Source: Phycisphaerae bacterium
Lineage (GTDB): Bacteria; Planctomycetota; Phycisphaerae; Sedimentisphaerales; Anaerohalosphaeraceae
Direction of reading: 5' to 3'
Assembly (NCBI GenBank): GCA_021736615.1
Contig: JAIPFN010000270.1
Location: 1 to 8,002 of the forward strand
Length of the DNA: 8,002 bases
In this document: positions 6,288-8,002 of the stretch, piece after piece
How positions within the stretch are numbered: position 1 is the stretch's first letter
Layout of the letters: the number at the start of each line of letters is the position of its first letter
Program-made: the position numbers and the translations under genes
Notes under the pieces: generated by a model
Told to the model about the DNA's origin: nothing
Databases searched by the model: none
Seen by the model: only the letters and a program-made list of their open reading frames with translations

Positions 6288-8002
6288 ATGAACAACCAGA
6301 AAACAACAACAAATCCCTCAAACCAGATTCGGTGGGTGATATTGCTGCTTGCGATAGCGGTGATATTGCCCACCGTCTGCTTGCTGTATTTTATGGCACA
6401 GGCGGCCGAGAATGATCGCCTTGCCATGCGACAGAAGATGATCGACTTTTATACGAAGAAGATAAACGAAGTCTTTCCGATACCTTCGGAACCCCTGGAG
6501 TTCGCCGAATTAAGCCCTAATGCAAGTCTTGAGCATATTGCTCTTGATCTAAGAAGACTCGAGCTTTCAGATGCGAATATTAATCACCTATTGTTCGAGG
6601 ATCCGCATTACTCAAATACGCGCATTTGCAGTTATGTTATTTATGACTCTAATGATATTATGGTGCATCCGGTGCTGGAAGAAGCTGAAATTGTACCGGC
6701 TGGTTTTGATGAGGTTGCCGAGAGGGCTTATCAGCTTGAATTCCAGGATGTTAATATTCCGGCGGCAATTGAGGAATATACCAGGATAGATAAAGATTCC
6801 AAGGATGACAGGATTAAATTCGCCGCTAAAATCGCAACCGTACGCTGTCTGGAAAAAATGGGTAAGAATAAAGAGGCCGTTGAACTAGCAACTAAACTGT
6901 CCTATCTCAAATCAGAAAAGATTCCAAGACACCTGTCAAGCGATATTTTAAATGCAAGAGTTCTACTTGCAGGGCTTTTAGCAAAAAAAGACTCTAAAGA
7001 AAGTCAAAGTCAAATCAAAAACCTTGCTTACAAAACGCTATTGCCACAGACTCATTACACTTCAGAAACACGAGCCTGGGCACTTAGGAGCATTAATAAG
7101 TACATAATTCCAAGTATCATCATCGAGGACCCTTTTGATGCGATACTTCCTGAGGTAACCAAAAATGTAATTGAACTGGAAGATATGGCTGTTTCGGCGG
7201 CTGAAATATATCCGAATCCTGAGGCGTTTAAAGACTGGTCTGATAGGACATACAGGCAGATACAGTCTGATCCCCTGCTGTACGGAATTCACTTTGGGGC
7301 AGGCGGTAACCATTTTTTAAGAGTACTCAGCAAAGATAACATTGCTCATCAACTGCGAGGTAGAGCCGCCCGCATCAAGGACGAAATGATATTCTTCCGA
7401 ATATATGATGACCGGGGAGAGTTAATTGCTGGAGAGCCACGATTGTACAGAGGTACAGAAGTTCAATTCGGCAACAAGTTCTTTGAGATTGTTCCCGGGG
7501 AAAATTATCCTGACTGGAAGGTTGAATTCTATTTTCACAGCGGAACATTTTCTGATGCGGCAAAGCGTCAGAAACTTATTTATCTCTGGACGGGGATTTT
7601 GCTGACATCGCTGATACTTATTGTTTCGAGCCTTGCCGGTAAGAGTATTTTAAAGCAAGCTACGCTTAATACGCTTAAGAATGATTTTATCGCGACCGTT
7701 ACTCATGAGCTTAAGACTCCGCTTGCTTCTATGCGGGTTCTGGTCGATACTTTGCTTGAGGGTAGTTATAACGACCAAAGACAGGCTGTTGAGTATCTTC
7801 AGTTAATATCTAAAGAGAACAAGCGATTAACCGGGCTTATAGATAACTTCCTGACATTTTCACGCATGGAACGCAACAAGCAAGCCTTTGACATTGTCAA
7901 CTGCCCTGCCGCCGATATTGTAAATGACGCAGCAGCGGCGGTTAAGACAAAGTTCAGCGAAAAAAATTGCAGATTTTCTGTAACGATCGGCGATAATATC
8001 GC
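6288..8002 (+). CDS. Membrane sensor histidine kinase, 3'-partial
   Basis: The frame is open without a stop from ATG 6288 to the right edge (571 codons), and the ATPase domain is cut off. Residues 16-36 form the first membrane helix (IRWVILLLAIAVIL). A large extracytoplasmic region of about 390 residues follows; within it, residues about 157-210 look TPR-like (AAIEEYTRIDKDSKDDRIKF, KMGKNKEAVELATKL). Residues about 430-450 are the second membrane helix (LIYLWTGILLTSLILIVSSL). The HisKA dimerisation domain comes directly after, with no clear HAMP or PAS: NDFIATVTHELKTPLASM places the phosphoacceptor at H473, and LIDNFLTFSRMER marks the end of the helical hairpin. The N box and later ATP-binding motifs lie beyond the window. 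Only 7 bp separate it from the upstream TPR gene and no good ribosome site precedes the ATG, so translational coupling is likely. A response regulator may lie downstream. Confidence 0.92.
   Translation, partial: MNNQKTTTNPSNQIRWVILLLAIAVILPTVCLLYFMAQAAENDRLAMRQKMIDFYTKKINEVFPIPSEPLEFAELSPNASLEHIALDLRRLELSDANINHLLFEDPHYSNTRICSYVIYDSNDIMVHPVLEEAEIVPAGFDEVAERAYQLEFQDVNIPAAIEEYTRIDKDSKDDRIKFAAKIATVRCLEKMGKNKEAVELATKLSYLKSEKIPRHLSSDILNARVLLAGLLAKKDSKESQSQIKNLAYKTLLPQTHYTSETRAWALRSINKYIIPSIIIEDPFDAILPEVTKNVIELEDMAVSAAEIYPNPEAFKDWSDRTYRQIQSDPLLYGIHFGAGGNHFLRVLSKDNIAHQLRGRAARIKDEMIFFRIYDDRGELIAGEPRLYRGTEVQFGNKFFEIVPGENYPDWKVEFYFHSGTFSDAAKRQKLIYLWTGILLTSLILIVSSLAGKSILKQATLNTLKNDFIATVTHELKTPLASMRVLVDTLLEGSYNDQRQAVEYLQLISKENKRLTGLIDNFLTFSRMERNKQAFDIVNCPAADIVNDAAAAVKTKFSEKNCRFSVTIGDNI

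Overview
The window looks like chromosomal DNA of an environmental bacterium, most likely a planctomycete of the Phycisphaerae type. That placement is inferred from gene content and style: a secreted protein joining TPR repeats, an SbsA-like domain and HEAT repeats; a lineage-expanded uroporphyrinogen-decarboxylase-like enzyme; a glycosyltransferase fused to an alpha-helical sugar-handling domain; moderate GC; and spacers with short tandem and inverted repeats. No rRNA, tRNA, CRISPR array, transposase, integrase or phage gene was seen.

Left part (1-2692). A glycosyltransferase gene, cut by the left edge, runs rightward to 1799. It converges with two small leftward genes. One (1871-2227) encodes a four-cysteine CxxC/CRRHAP/WCGxF protein with a Pro/Glu-rich tail, and has a near-consensus promoter at 2303-2331. 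The other (2341-2511) encodes a 56-residue protein of unknown function. The spacer upstream of it holds a 7-bp tandem repeat, a palindrome with a T-tract and a 12-bp perfect hairpin.

Middle (2693-4348). A leftward gene encodes a 394-residue URO-D superfamily protein with its own promoter at 3915-3943, overlapped by one arm of an inverted repeat. A gene-free divergent spacer of about 470 bp follows. It contains a 178-bp element bounded by 32-bp imperfect inverted repeats and, nearer the next gene, two stacked palindromes with 7-nt spacers.

Right part (4349-8002). Two rightward genes lie 7 bp apart and probably form an operon. The first encodes an exported TPR/SbsA/TPR/HEAT protein. The second encodes a membrane sensor histidine kinase that stays open to the right edge, so its ATPase domain is lost. 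The kinase's large extracytoplasmic region itself has a TPR-like helical stretch. The simplest reading is an envelope-sensing pair, in which the exported repeat protein may present a signal to the kinase; this is inference. The left and right halves show no obvious functional link.
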